Shown piece by piece: positions 7,371 to 15,974 of a stretch of DNA of 64,000 nucleotides; positions within the stretch are counted from its first letter, which is position 1, and each line of letters opens with the position of its first letter. Position numbers and translations under genes: made by a program. This stretch comes from an uncultured bacterium (lineage in GTDB: Bacteria; Cyanobacteriota; Vampirovibrionia; Gastranaerophilales; Gastranaerophilaceae), in NCBI GenBank assembly GCA_949284985.1, contig CASDWY010000015.1, forward strand, positions 1 to 64,000, read 5' to 3'. The notes under the pieces were generated by a model. That model saw only the letters and a list, made by a program, of their open reading frames with translations. It was not told where the DNA came from and did not search any database.

Positions 7371-7643
7371 TTAACATGTGCCCCAGGTTGGAAACGAACC
7401 AAAAATGTTGAAGAATATATGTAATGAATTAATAATTCATCTATGCCATTGTGAGTATAAACTATTTCACACAATAATTCAAGTCTATTTAAAAAATTGT
7501 CCGAAACAGGACAAGAAAAATTATAACAATTTGTCCTACAAACAAACTATATTGTACTAAATGGCTCATACATCGTTATGATTTTTTATCAAAATTTATT
7601 CTATATAGATAATTATTATTTTACAATTGTTATGAGGTGAAAT

Positions 7644-9668
7644 ATGGCAAAAAAAGTTCAATCTGTAGAACCTAATATTGCAGATTTAGCAAATGGTTGG
7701 TTAAAATCATATGGTTTAGATTATAAATTAGAACAAGAAGCTTTAAATACGGAAATTGATAAAGCCTTAAACAATTACTTTTCTAAAAGTGGCGGTAAAG
7801 GTGGAAATAGACCTGATACAAAATTATTATTAAGAGATAAAAATCAGAAAGACTATCCTATTTTAATTGAATACAAAGGTTATAAAGACAAGCTAGAAAA
7901 ATTAGATATCAATGGTTTTATTGCAAACAGGAATGATAAAAATGAATTAAATTTTAAGAATATTAAAGAATATGCGGTTAATGGTGCTGTTCATTATGCA
8001 AATGCTATTTTACAGTACACTAATTATACAGATATTATTGCTATTGGAATAACAGGATACAAAGACGAGAATGAAAAGCTTGTGCACGAAATTGGGGTTT
8101 ATTATGTGTCAAAAGCTAATTTTGGAATGGGGCAAAAAGTAGATAATTATACAGATCTTTCATTCCTATCAAAAAAGAATTTCAATGATTTTATCGAAAA
8201 AATCAATTTATTAACATTAACACCAGAAGAATTAGAAAAACGTAAAGCTATTAAAGAAGCTGAAATTGACAAAAGTCTTATAAAATTGAATAATGATATA
8301 TACAAAGAAGAAAAGGGACTAGGCGAAAGCGACAGGGTATATTTGGTTGCAGCTTCTATTATAGCTACATTAGGAATTCCAAATAAAGTTGCGCCTCTAG
8401 ATAAAGATGAATTAAAATCCTTAAATGAAGATGGCAATCGCGATGGCGATATTATTTTAAGAAAAATTAGTGCTTTTTTGAGCAACAAAGATATACCTAA
8501 AGATAAACAGGAGCTAATTAAAAGAACACTACAGAATACTTTAACAACAGAAAACATAAATAAAGTAGAAAATGGAGAAACTCAAGTTAAAAGAGTTTTT
8601 ACAAAAATTGTAGATGATTTAGGTTCATATTATAAGATAGGTTTAACAACAGATTTTACAGGTAAACTGTTTAATGAAATGTATAGTTGGCTAGGATTTT
8701 CCGAAGATAAACTAAATGATGTTGTTTTAACACCTTCATATGTAGCAAAATTATTGGTAAAACTTGCTAGAGTCAACAAAGACTCATATGTTTGGGATTT
8801 TGCAACAGGCTCTGCAGGGCTTTTGGTTGCAGCAATGAATGAAATGCTCAACGATGCTAAAGAGAAAATTAAATCTCCTAATGAACTTTTAGAAAAAGAA
8901 TTAAAAATTAAAACAGAACAACTTTTAGGGCTTGAGGTACTACCAAGTATATATATGCTTGCTGTATTAAATATGATTTTAATGGGCGATGGAAGTACAA
9001 ATATATTAAATAAAGATTCTTTAAAAAGTTTTGATGGCAAATATGGATTTGGAAAAGTCACAGAAAAATTTCCAGCAACAGCATTTGTCTTAAATCCACC
9101 ATATTCTGCTGCTGGAAATGGAATGATTTTTGTAAAAAAAGCTTTAAGTATGATGAATAAAGGATATGCTGCAATCATTATTCAAAATTCAGCTGGTACA
9201 GGTAAGGCAACAGAAATAAATAAAGAAATTTTAAAAAATAATACATTATTAGCAAGTATAAAAATGCCAAATGATTTATTTGTTGGTAAATCAAGTGTTC
9301 AAACATACATTTATGTCTTTAAAGTCGCAGAAGCTCATGAAAAAGATAATGTAGTTAAATTTATTAATTTTACAAAAGATGGATACACAAGAACAAATAG
9401 AAAAAAAGCTAGCATAAATCTAAAAGATACAAATCATGCAAAAGAAAGATATCAGGAACTTGTAGAATTAATTAAATTTGGGAAGAAAAAACTATGTTAT
9501 TTATCAGAAAAGGATTATTACGAAGGTTCTATTGACCCTCAAAATGGAGCAGATTGGAATCAATCAGCTCCAATTGATACAACCCCTATTGAAGAAGATT
9601 TTAAAGATACTGTAAAAGATTATTTAGCTTGGAAAGTTTCTCAACTTTTGCGAGGCAAAAATGTATAG
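7644..9668 (+). CDS. BcgI-like fused restriction nuclease / N6-adenine methylase
   Basis: A 674-residue protein combining cleavage and modification. Residues 57-78 hold a PD-(D/E)xK nuclease motif (PD at 57-58, EYK at 76-78). The middle third is the helical N-terminal part of HsdM-type methylases. Motif I is DFATGSAGLL (about 384) and motif IV is NPPY (about 485), the adenine-N6 signature. This layout, with a separate specificity gene next, is that of type IIG/IIB enzymes such as BcgI rather than classical type I; no separate HsdR helicase is present. ATG 7644 has a GAGGTG site 5 nt upstream. The stop overlaps the next start by 8 nt. Base composition is as AT-rich as the chromosome. Confidence 0.88.
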   Translation: MAKKVQSVEPNIADLANGWLKSYGLDYKLEQEALNTEIDKALNNYFSKSGGKGGNRPDTKLLLRDKNQKDYPILIEYKGYKDKLEKLDINGFIANRNDKNELNFKNIKEYAVNGAVHYANAILQYTNYTDIIAIGITGYKDENEKLVHEIGVYYVSKANFGMGQKVDNYTDLSFLSKKNFNDFIEKINLLTLTPEELEKRKAIKEAEIDKSLIKLNNDIYKEEKGLGESDRVYLVAASIIATLGIPNKVAPLDKDELKSLNEDGNRDGDIILRKISAFLSNKDIPKDKQELIKRTLQNTLTTENINKVENGETQVKRVFTKIVDDLGSYYKIGLTTDFTGKLFNEMYSWLGFSEDKLNDVVLTPSYVAKLLVKLARVNKDSYVWDFATGSAGLLVAAMNEMLNDAKEKIKSPNELLEKELKIKTEQLLGLEVLPSIYMLAVLNMILMGDGSTNILNKDSLKSFDGKYGFGKVTEKFPATAFVLNPPYSAAGNGMIFVKKALSMMNKGYAAIIIQNSAGTGKATEINKEILKNNTLLASIKMPNDLFVGKSSVQTYIYVFKVAEAHEKDNVVKFINFTKDGYTRTNRKKASINLKDTNHAKERYQELVELIKFGKKKLCYLSEKDYYEGSIDPQNGADWNQSAPIDTTPIEEDFKDTVKDYLAWKVSQLLRGKNV

Positions 9669-10800
9669 TAAAAAATTATTTAAAATTTCGGAACTATTTG
9701 ATGTATATGGAACTAAATCTTTGGATGAGGGCTATCTTGATTTTGAAACAGAAGGTATAAATTTTGTAGGAAGAGTAAACGAAAATAATGGAGTAAAGGG
9801 AAAAATTAAATATCAAAAATTCCCACCTAATGAATCTAATACAATTACAGCAACAGTTATTGGAAATTATAAATATGTAAAATATCAAGAAGAACCTTAT
9901 TATTGTTCTCAAAACATTAATAAACTAATTCCAAAATTTAAAATTACACCGAAAGTTGCATTATATTTTATTACATGCATAAAAAAATTTGTTTCTCAAT
10001 ACAATGGGCAGCAAGGGGGATATAAAATCGAACAATTAAAAAATTTTTCAATCTTATTACCTGTAAATAAAAATGAAGAACCCGACTTTCACTATATGGA
10101 ACACTATATAAGCGAACTCGAAGAGGAACGAATAAGCGAACTCGAAGAGGAACGAATAAGCGAACTCGAAGCTTACTTGAAAATAAATGGTTTTGATAAT
10201 TATGAATTAACCCAGGAAGAATTATCTGCCATCGAAAATTTAAAAAACAAGAAAATTCAATTTGATGAATTTAATATAACTGGACAAGATGGCATTTTTA
10301 ATGTAAAAAATACACATAGTATTTTACAAGAATGGATAATTCCAAATAGTGGTACTATTCCTTATGTGACAGCTGGAGTTGGAAATAATTCAATAACGAC
10401 AAATATTAATGCACCACAAGAATGGATTGAAGAAGGCAACTCAATAATGATTGGAGGTAAAACTCTTGTTATTACATATCAAGAAAATGACTATGTTTCA
10501 AATGATAGTCATAATTTAGCATTATATTTAAAAGATGAAAGATATAAAACTGAGAATATACATTTATTTTTAGTGTCTGCTCTATATAAAAGCTTAAAAC
10601 CAAAATATGAATGGGGCAACTCCATCTCAAAAACAAAAATTCAAAAAGATAAGATTAAATTGCCAATTGATGAAAATAAAAATATTGACTACAAATTTAT
10701 GGAAACATATATTAGTGGGATTAAAAAACTGTCCATAAGAAATGTGGTTGATTGGAAAGATAAAATCATCAAAATTACTAAAGATATATGTAATAAGTAA
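9661..10800 (+). CDS. R-M specificity subunit (HsdS/BcgIB-like)
   Basis: A 379-residue DNA-recognition subunit with two target recognition domains (about 5-150 and 195-350), each ending in a conserved helix start (GYKIEQLKNFSILLP in the first, SISKTKIQKDKIKLPI in the second). They are joined by a coiled coil. The joint contains an exact 8-residue repeat ISELEEER, present twice plus a partial third copy. In type I enzymes (EcoR124 and its relative) changes in repeat number at this place change the spacing of the two half-sites. The start overlaps the methylase stop, so the two subunits are translationally coupled. Confidence 0.88.
   Translation: MYSKKLFKISELFDVYGTKSLDEGYLDFETEGINFVGRVNENNGVKGKIKYQKFPPNESNTITATVIGNYKYVKYQEEPYYCSQNINKLIPKFKITPKVALYFITCIKKFVSQYNGQQGGYKIEQLKNFSILLPVNKNEEPDFHYMEHYISELEEERISELEEERISELEAYLKINGFDNYELTQEELSAIENLKNKKIQFDEFNITGQDGIFNVKNTHSILQEWIIPNSGTIPYVTAGVGNNSITTNINAPQEWIEEGNSIMIGGKTLVITYQENDYVSNDSHNLALYLKDERYKTENIHLFLVSALYKSLKPKYEWGNSISKTKIQKDKIKLPIDENKNIDYKFMETYISGIKKLSIRNVVDWKDKIIKITKDICNK
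10108..10171 (+). repeat. 24-bp tandem repeat in specificity gene
   Basis: Units at 10108-10131 and 10132-10155 are identical, followed by 16 bases of a third (10156-10171). The unit is a multiple of three, so copy-number change keeps the frame. Confidence 0.95.
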
Positions 10801-10842
10801 TTTTGTTATTTTTTAATTCCTCGCACAACTGGACTTTACCCA

Positions 10843-10864
10843 AATAATCAAATTATCCGTACAA
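10843..10864 (+). repeat. Transposon-end 22-bp site, copy 5
   Basis: Identical to 7101-7122. It runs directly into the 30-bp terminus, which suggests that an internal stretch present at 7123-7282 was lost here. Confidence 0.75.
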
Positions 10865-10886
10865 ATCAAACCGGTCGTTAAATTAC
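10857..10886 (+). repeat. 30-bp direct repeat, copy 2 (island right edge)
   Basis: Identical to 7283-7312. It is the last island-type sequence before the tRNA gene and core chromosome. Confidence 0.95.
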
Positions 10887-11008
10887 AAAAACATTTACAG
10901 CCAAAACCAATAAACTATATCATTATATGAAAGCCTATAATAAACAAAAAACCTTTTTATAAAACACTCACAGAAAAATAAAACTTTATACAATTCTCAT
11001 AAAAAATT

Positions 11009-11081
11009 TGCCACGTCTCGGAATCGAACCAAGGACACAGGGATTTTCAGTCCCTTGCTCTACCAACTGAGCTAACGTGGC
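11009..11081 (-). tRNA. tRNA-Phe (GAA)
   Basis: Acceptor stem GCCACGT/ACGTGGC, D-arm GCTCAGTTGGTAGAGC, anticodon loop CTGAAAA with anticodon GAA, T-arm with GGTTCGATTCC. The total is 73 nt with discriminator A. The 3' CCA is not encoded (AAA follows), so it must be added by a nucleotidyltransferase. Confidence 0.97.
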
Positions 11082-11224
11082 AAATCTTCTACAATTTCAA
11101 GTTACTTGTTAATCATACCAATTAAAGATTTGAAGTCAAGATTTTTATCAAAAAAAGTAACTATCTCTTTTGAAACAAATCCCACAAGTTAACAAAATTG
11201 CCTAAAATTATTCTATTAACTCCC

Positions 11225-11253
11225 TTTTAAAATATTTTTTCTTATAATATAAT
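11225..11253 (+). promoter_or_regulatory. ffh promoter, near-leaderless
   Basis: A TATAAT at 11248-11253 lies 6 nt before the ATG, with a weak -35 TTTTAA at 11225-11230 (17-nt spacing). Another TATAAT overlaps at 11243-11248. No ribosome binding site precedes the ATG. Confidence 0.5.
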
Positions 11254-11259
11254 AACTTT

Positions 11260-12639
11260 ATGTTTGATACACTATCTGATAAATTACAAGAAATTATTAA
11301 AAAAACATCAGGAAACGCAGAACTAACCGAAGCTAATATGAGTGATTCTCTGCGAGAAATCAGGCGTGCTTTACTAGAAGCAGATGTCAACCTTAAAGTA
11401 GTTAAAGCTTTTATTTCAAATATAAAAACTCGCGCTGAAGGTGAAGAAGTACTAAAAGGTATAAACCCGGCACAACAACTTGTTAAAATAGTAAACGATG
11501 AACTTGTTACTATCTTAGGCGGTCAAAATGCCCCACTAAACTTAAATCAAAAACCATCTATAATTATGATGCTTGGCTTACAAGGCTCCGGTAAAACTAC
11601 TTCTTCAGCTAAATTAGCTATAAAGCTTAAAAAAGAAGGGAAAAACCCCTTGCTAGTTGCTTGTGATGTATACCGCCCAGCTGCAATTAAACAGCTCGAA
11701 ACTCTTGCGCTACAATCACAAACAGCATTCTTTTCTATTGAAAATTGTAATGACGTTAAAAAAATTACTCAAGAAGCCATAAATTTTGCAAAAGAAAATA
11801 ATAATAATGTTATCATCCTTGATACTGCAGGAAGACTCCAAATCGATACAAACATGATGGCAGAATTAATGCTGCTAGACAGAATATTCACGCCACAAGA
11901 AAAATTACTGGTAATCGATGCAATGACCGGACAAGAAGCCGTTAACGTAGCAGAAAACTTTAACGAACAACTCGGAATAACAGGCGTTGTTCTAACAAAA
12001 CTAGACGGCGATGCTCGAGGTGGAGCTGCTCTTAGCGTTGTCTATTGCTGCAAAAAACCAATAAAATTAACAGGTACTGGTGAAAAATTAAATGCTTTGG
12101 AAGATTTTTACCCCGAAAGAATGGCAACAAGAATTCTTGGCATGGGTGATATTGTCTCACTTGTAGAGAGAGCTCAAGAAGCTATTGATGCCCAGCAAGC
12201 AAAAGAATTTGAACAAAAAATGAAAAAAGCTGAGTTTACATACTCCGATTTTTTAAAAATGCAAAAACAAATCAAAATGCTGGGATCGTTTGATCAAATT
12301 CTTGGAATGCTGCCTATCCCCGGTCTCAAAAAAGATGATCGTGAAGAAATTGCTAACCAAGGAGAAAAACAACTAAAGCGTATCGAAGCCTTTATTAACT
12401 CTATGACTCCGGAAGAAAGAGATAATCCCCAAATAATCAACTCCAGCCGTAAAAAACGTATCGCTAAAGGCTGCGCTATGGAATTAGCCGAAATAAATAG
12501 CTTTATTAACCAATTTGAACAAATGCGTAAAATGATGAAAGGCTTTTCCGGATTTCAACAAAAAATGAAAAAACACAAAAACAAATTTGGTAAAATCCCA
12601 AATATGCCAAATAGCTTCGGTAAAAAATTCCCATTCTAA
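11260..12639 (+). CDS. ffh: Signal recognition particle GTPase Ffh
   Basis: The SRP54 protein that, with 4.5S/6S RNA, delivers nascent membrane and secreted proteins to the Sec translocon through FtsY. The N domain is four-helical (about 1-90). The G domain shows GLQGSGKTTSS (P-loop), DTAGRLQID and TKLDGDARGG. The M domain is Met-rich, with the MLPIPGL hinge. The length of 459 is normal. ATG 11260 is the only sensible start and has no ribosome binding site. It stands alone, with the tRNA upstream on the other strand. Confidence 0.98.
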   Translation: MFDTLSDKLQEIIKKTSGNAELTEANMSDSLREIRRALLEADVNLKVVKAFISNIKTRAEGEEVLKGINPAQQLVKIVNDELVTILGGQNAPLNLNQKPSIIMMLGLQGSGKTTSSAKLAIKLKKEGKNPLLVACDVYRPAAIKQLETLALQSQTAFFSIENCNDVKKITQEAINFAKENNNNVIILDTAGRLQIDTNMMAELMLLDRIFTPQEKLLVIDAMTGQEAVNVAENFNEQLGITGVVLTKLDGDARGGAALSVVYCCKKPIKLTGTGEKLNALEDFYPERMATRILGMGDIVSLVERAQEAIDAQQAKEFEQKMKKAEFTYSDFLKMQKQIKMLGSFDQILGMLPIPGLKKDDREEIANQGEKQLKRIEAFINSMTPEERDNPQIINSSRKKRIAKGCAMELAEINSFINQFEQMRKMMKGFSGFQQKMKKHKNKFGKIPNMPNSFGKKFPF

Positions 12640-12656
12640 AATTTTAAGCAAAAAAA

Positions 12657-12673
12657 AAGCCGTTTTACGGCTT
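12657..12673 (+). terminator. Possible terminator after ffh
   Basis: Hairpin AAGCCG-TTTTA-CGGCTT after an A8 run; the following T-tract is poor (ATATTAAT). Confidence 0.5.
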
Positions 12674-12888
12674 ATATTAATAATCTTGGGAGGAGATTTT
12701 GGGGATTTGTTACATGCATAATAAGACACTATTTTAAATTTGTCATGGTAAAATTTAAAATTGTTACATTATTTAATATTTTCCGCAAAACCCATGCCAG
12801 AGACATGTTCGATTTTGTCAAGTACTTATTGGGCATGACGGATATATTATTTTAATGTAAAATGTTAATAAACATTAAGGAAAATTAT

Positions 12889-13473
12889 ATGAAAAAAATA
12901 TCTCGATTACTTAGTACAATTTTTTTAATAAGTTTATCTTCTCAACAAATTTTTTGCGCTACAACTGATGAGTTAAGAGAACAGGCAAAAATTTTATTTA
13001 TGGGAGAAAAATACGAAGAAGCAGAAGAAACAACACTACAAATACCTATTGCAGATAGAACTGCTGCAGACTACTATCTTATAGGTAAAACCTCAAACAA
13101 TTTTAAAAAAGCTTTAAAAGCATATGAAGAAGCCATAAAGTTAAAACCTGACTTTTACCCTGCATATTTTAACATAGCATGTTTATACTCAAATGTTCAA
13201 AACTATGAAAAAGCTATTTATTATTATAAATTGAGTATTAAGTACAAAAAAGACTTTGCTTATGCTTACTACAATTTAGGCTGTTTATATTTAAAAACTG
13301 AACAATATAATCTTGCAAGAAAAAGTTTTGAATCCGCAATAAAAATTAAACCAGATGAACCAGATTATTACTATAATCTTAGCTATACATACAAAAAATT
13401 AGACAACACAAAACGTGCTGAAAAAGCCATACATCTTTATAATGAATTAATAAAGAAACGAAACGAATCTTAG
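12889..13473 (+). CDS. Secreted TPR-repeat protein
   Basis: Starting at ATG 12889 (AAGG at 12877-12880), the product begins MKKISRLLSTIFLISLSS followed by QQIFCA, a Sec signal peptide with a likely cleavage site around the FCA. A reading from 12862 would put nine polar residues before the signal and is less likely. About 190 residues with four TPR units follow (YPAYFNIACLYSNVQNYEKA, FAYAYYNLGCLYLKTEQYN, and so on). TPRs bind protein partners; the role here is unknown. It converges with the next TPR gene, with the stop codons overlapping. Confidence 0.85.
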   Translation: MKKISRLLSTIFLISLSSQQIFCATTDELREQAKILFMGEKYEEAEETTLQIPIADRTAADYYLIGKTSNNFKKALKAYEEAIKLKPDFYPAYFNIACLYSNVQNYEKAIYYYKLSIKYKKDFAYAYYNLGCLYLKTEQYNLARKSFESAIKIKPDEPDYYYNLSYTYKKLDNTKRAEKAIHLYNELIKKRNES

Positions 13474-14615
13474 AATTTAAATAAACTAGCAATACTATCA
13501 ATAACTGAAACACCATCAGCTACATTTTTCTGATCAGTTATTGCCGATTCAAGAAGTAAAATTGCATCCTTCAATCGTTTATCATCCGGCGCAAATTTTA
13601 ATGCTTGCTTTAAATCCAGAAGTGCACTACGATACTGCCCCATAGCTTGATATGCAAGACCTCTTATACAAAAGACCATACTATTATTTGGATACAATCT
13701 AATCACCTTATCACAATCACTAACAACCTCTTTATACTGTCCCAACAAATATTTTAAGTATGCACGATTACTATAAGCACTTATATCTTTATTGTTTAAG
13801 GATATTGCTTTGTCATAATCTTTAAGAGCACCATCTTTATCTCCCTGCATATAACGAACTTTACCTCGATTATTATATGCAACACTCCAATTCGGATCTA
13901 TATTAATAGCATCTGTATATGCTTCTATAGCACCATCAAAGTCTTTCATATCTGCTTTAATTTTTCCAATATTGTTATAAGTCGTGCTCTGCTTAGGATC
14001 AATATTCAATGACTCATTATAATCAGCTAAAGCACCCAAATAATCTTTTAACGCAGTTTTTACAAGCCCTCTGTAATAAAAAACATAACTATCTTTATTA
14101 TTCAACTCGATAGACGCTGTAAAATCCTTTATTGCTAATGAATAATTTTTTATTTTATACGCGACATAACCTCGATTATTATATGCAACGCACCATTTGG
14201 GATATAAATTTATTGCCTCTGTATAATCTTCTATTGCTCCATTATAGTCCTGCATTTCGCTTTTAATCAACCCTCTATTATTCCAAGCGGTAAAATCATT
14301 TTTATTAAGACTAATCGCTCTATTCATATCATCTAAAGCTTCTTTTAGCTTTCCTTCTTTACAATAAAGCAAACCTCTATGATTATAAGCTTTTTGATAA
14401 TTTGAATTTAACTTAATAGTTGTTGTAAAATGTTCAATTGCAGATTTTATATCTTTTAAGGCATGTTCACATCTTGCCATATAAAAATACAAATCTGCTT
14501 CTTTAGGGTTTTGCTTAACCATACTACGGCAAGTATCCAAAACTTTATCAAACTCATTGTTAGCTATTTGTTCATCAAACTCAAGTATTAATTCGTTCAA
14601 CTGCTTAATATCCAT
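13470..14615 (-). CDS. Cytoplasmic TPR-repeat protein
   Basis: 381 residues made almost wholly of about nine 34-residue TPR units with repeated AYNNRG and GAIEDYTEAI signatures. No signal peptide or membrane segment is visible. The C-terminus is a short helix pair (DGVSVIDSIASLFKF). A TATAAT lies 12 nt before the ATG, with a weak GGTGAG site close to it. A scaffold role is all that can be said. Confidence 0.85.
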   Translation of the reverse strand: MDIKQLNELILEFDEQIANNEFDKVLDTCRSMVKQNPKEADLYFYMARCEHALKDIKSAIEHFTTTIKLNSNYQKAYNHRGLLYCKEGKLKEALDDMNRAISLNKNDFTAWNNRGLIKSEMQDYNGAIEDYTEAINLYPKWCVAYNNRGYVAYKIKNYSLAIKDFTASIELNNKDSYVFYYRGLVKTALKDYLGALADYNESLNIDPKQSTTYNNIGKIKADMKDFDGAIEAYTDAINIDPNWSVAYNNRGKVRYMQGDKDGALKDYDKAISLNNKDISAYSNRAYLKYLLGQYKEVVSDCDKVIRLYPNNSMVFCIRGLAYQAMGQYRSALLDLKQALKFAPDDKRLKDAILLLESAITDQKNVADGVSVIDSIASLFKF

Positions 14616-14703
14616 ATACTCACCATAATTATAGTAACAAGGTTTATTATAGCTTTTTTCAAAAAAAAATAAAATACTCCGACTGATATAATTTACACAA
14701 AAA

Positions 14704-14727
14704 AGAAAGAGGCAAAAGCCTCTTTCT
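14704..14727 (-). terminator. rpsO terminator
   Basis: A 10-bp stem AGAAAGAGGC/GCCTCTTTCT with a 4-nt loop, followed by T6 on the minus strand; just after rpsO. Confidence 0.9.
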
Positions 14728-14744
14728 AAAAAATTTTTTTAATA

Positions 14745-15014
14745 TTAACCTCTAAGATTAAGTTTTTTAATCAAATCTCTGTATCTTTCAAGGTCAACTT
14801 TTTTCAAGTAAGCAAGAAGATTTTTTCTTCTGCCAACCATCATCAAAAGACCTCTTTTTCCTTGGAAGTCCTTAGGATTATTTTTCAAGTGTTCTGTCAA
14901 TTCATTAATTTTTTCTGTCAACAAAGCTACTTGAACTTCCGCAGAACCTGTGTCTTTTGCATCTTTACCGTATTTTTCAACGATAGCTGATTTGTTTTTT
15001 AAGTTGATTGCCAT
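14745..15014 (-). CDS. rpsO: 30S ribosomal protein S15
   Basis: An 89-residue protein of standard length that binds 16S rRNA helices 20-22 early in small-subunit assembly. The family stretches [38 protein letters not shown] and [13 protein letters not shown] are present in order. A ribosome binding site AAGGA lies 9-14 nt upstream of ATG 15014, and a 7-bp stem-loop lies just upstream of that. It is 109 bp from aroE and has its own terminator, so it may be separately transcribed. Confidence 0.98.
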   Translation of the reverse strand: MAINLKNKSAIVEKYGKDAKDTGSAEVQVALLTEKINELTEHLKNNPKDFQGKRGLLMMVGRRKNLLAYLKKVDLERYRDLIKKLNLRG

Positions 15015-15034
15015 TATAATTTTCCTTTTTATTT

Positions 15035-15057
15035 ACTTACATTTCGGTGGTGTAAGT
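15035..15057 (-). promoter_or_regulatory. Candidate S15 leader stem-loop
   Basis: On the minus strand ACTTACA and TGTAAGT form a 7-bp stem with a 9-nt loop containing CCACCGAAA, about 20 nt before the ribosome binding site of rpsO. Many bacteria use an rpsO leader structure bound by S15 for feedback. The three-way junction or pseudoknot features were not established here. Confidence 0.45.
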
Positions 15058-15122
15058 TCTTTTAATATAACATCTAAAAAATAGATTGCAAGTATGTTTT
15101 TAAGATTTTTTAAGATTAATTG

Positions 15123-15974
15123 TTATTTTGCAAGGCTATCTAAAAGGGCAATTTTCATAACAGAAATAGGCGGTTTTTGTCCAGTCCAAATCTCAAAAGC
15201 TTTAGCTCCTTGATGTATAAGCATTTCACAGCCATCTATTGTTTCCAAGCCACATTCATTCGCAGACTTTATTAATAAAGTTTTTCTAGGGTTATAAACA
15301 ATATCATAAACAATAGCCGTCAAAGGCATAGTTTTTAGCACTTTAGGTTCAACTGGCATAAGATCCATTGCTTTTCCTCTCATTCCAATAGGGCTTGCAT
15401 TAACAAGAATATAAGTATCAGACAAATCTGCCAAACTTTGGATTTGTTTTAAATTAAACCTAACAGTCAAAAACTGTGAACGCAAAAAATTAACCATATT
15501 GCTTGCATTGACAATATTTCTTGTATAAAAATCTATTTCAGAAATACCCAAACTACAAAGTCCAATTGCAGCCGCCCTAGCTGCACCACCTGTTCCTATT
15601 ATTGAAGCTTTCTTTCCACTAATAAGTTTATTTTGTTCAGCACTAAACGCCGCCTTAAAACCATAAACATCTGTGTTAAACCCTTTTAAGGATTTATCCG
15701 GTAAAACTTTTACAGTATTAACACAACCCGCTATATTTGCCAAATCATCAAAATCATCAATCATCATTGTCATTGGAACTTTAAATGGAATGGTTACATT
15801 AAAGCCTTGATAGCCAAATCTTTTTATATCTTTTACTTTTTGAATCAAATCTTCCGGCTCTGTCTCCAAAATATCATATGTACCCTGCAGTCCAAGCTCT
15901 TTCATTACAGCTTCATGCATAACTTTAGACAATGAATGACCTAAAGGATAGCCCAAAATACCTAATTTAATCAT
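15123..15974 (-). CDS. aroE: Shikimate dehydrogenase
   Basis: NADP-dependent reduction of 3-dehydroshikimate to shikimate (chorismate/aromatic amino acid pathway). From ATG 15974 the product begins MIKLGILGYPLGHSLSKVMH; the Ser-x-Ser substrate site is at the N-terminus. NVTIPFKVPM provides the catalytic Lys, NTDVYGF the Asp, and GTGGAARAAA is the dinucleotide loop. A longer reading from 16028 would lie inside topA and adds non-family residues. ATG 15974 overlaps the topA stop by 8 nt, implying coupling. Length (283) is typical. Confidence 0.96.
   Translation of the reverse strand: MIKLGILGYPLGHSLSKVMHEAVMKELGLQGTYDILETEPEDLIQKVKDIKRFGYQGFNVTIPFKVPMTMMIDDFDDLANIAGCVNTVKVLPDKSLKGFNTDVYGFKAAFSAEQNKLISGKKASIIGTGGAARAAAIGLCSLGISEIDFYTRNIVNASNMVNFLRSQFLTVRFNLKQIQSLADLSDTYILVNASPIGMRGKAMDLMPVEPKVLKTMPLTAIVYDIVYNPRKTLLIKSANECGLETIDGCEMLIHQGAKAFEIWTGQKPPISVMKIALLDSLAK

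Larger units (their letters stand above)
6777..7643. other. Intergenic transposon-end region and spacer before R-M genes
   Basis: Contains a long hairpin at 6844-6880 (TAACATAC, GCAATC-AAA-GATTGC, GTATGTTA), a direct repeat GCTCGCTAA at 6905-6921, transposon-end sites (7101-7122, 7269-7290), the unit terminus at 7312, the next left end (7325-7370), and TTGTCC words at 7497-7502 (with GGACAA 7509-7514) and 7531-7536 upstream of the R-M genes. No convincing gene is seen. Confidence 0.6.
7325..10886. mobile_element. Non-autonomous transposon unit carrying R-M system
   Basis: Bounded by left-end motif B (7325-7370) and the 30-bp terminus copy at 10857-10886. The only genes inside are the methylase-nuclease and specificity genes; there is no transposase. 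It is the third unit of the island, and ordinary chromosome (tRNA-Phe, ffh) follows directly. The boundaries are inferred from repeats, and no target duplication is visible. Confidence 0.55.

Noticed and set aside
7378-7560. 60-codon plus-strand frame upstream of the R-M genes
   Set aside because: Low complexity, no ribosome binding site and no recognisable motif; it overlaps TTGTCC sites and is likely non-coding.
10100-10175. CRISPR array
   Set aside because: The tandem units are contiguous, in frame and coding, with no spacers; no cas genes are in the window.
7644-10800. Classical type I R-M system
   Set aside because: There is no HsdR gene, and the methylase carries its own PD-(E)xK motif, so a BcgI-like type II layout fits better.
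4468-10900. Target-site duplications around the transposon units
   Set aside because: The 5-bp flanks of the inferred boundaries do not match. An 11-bp CCTATAATAAA match (7314-7324 and 10934-10944) is AT-rich, off the boundary and may be chance.
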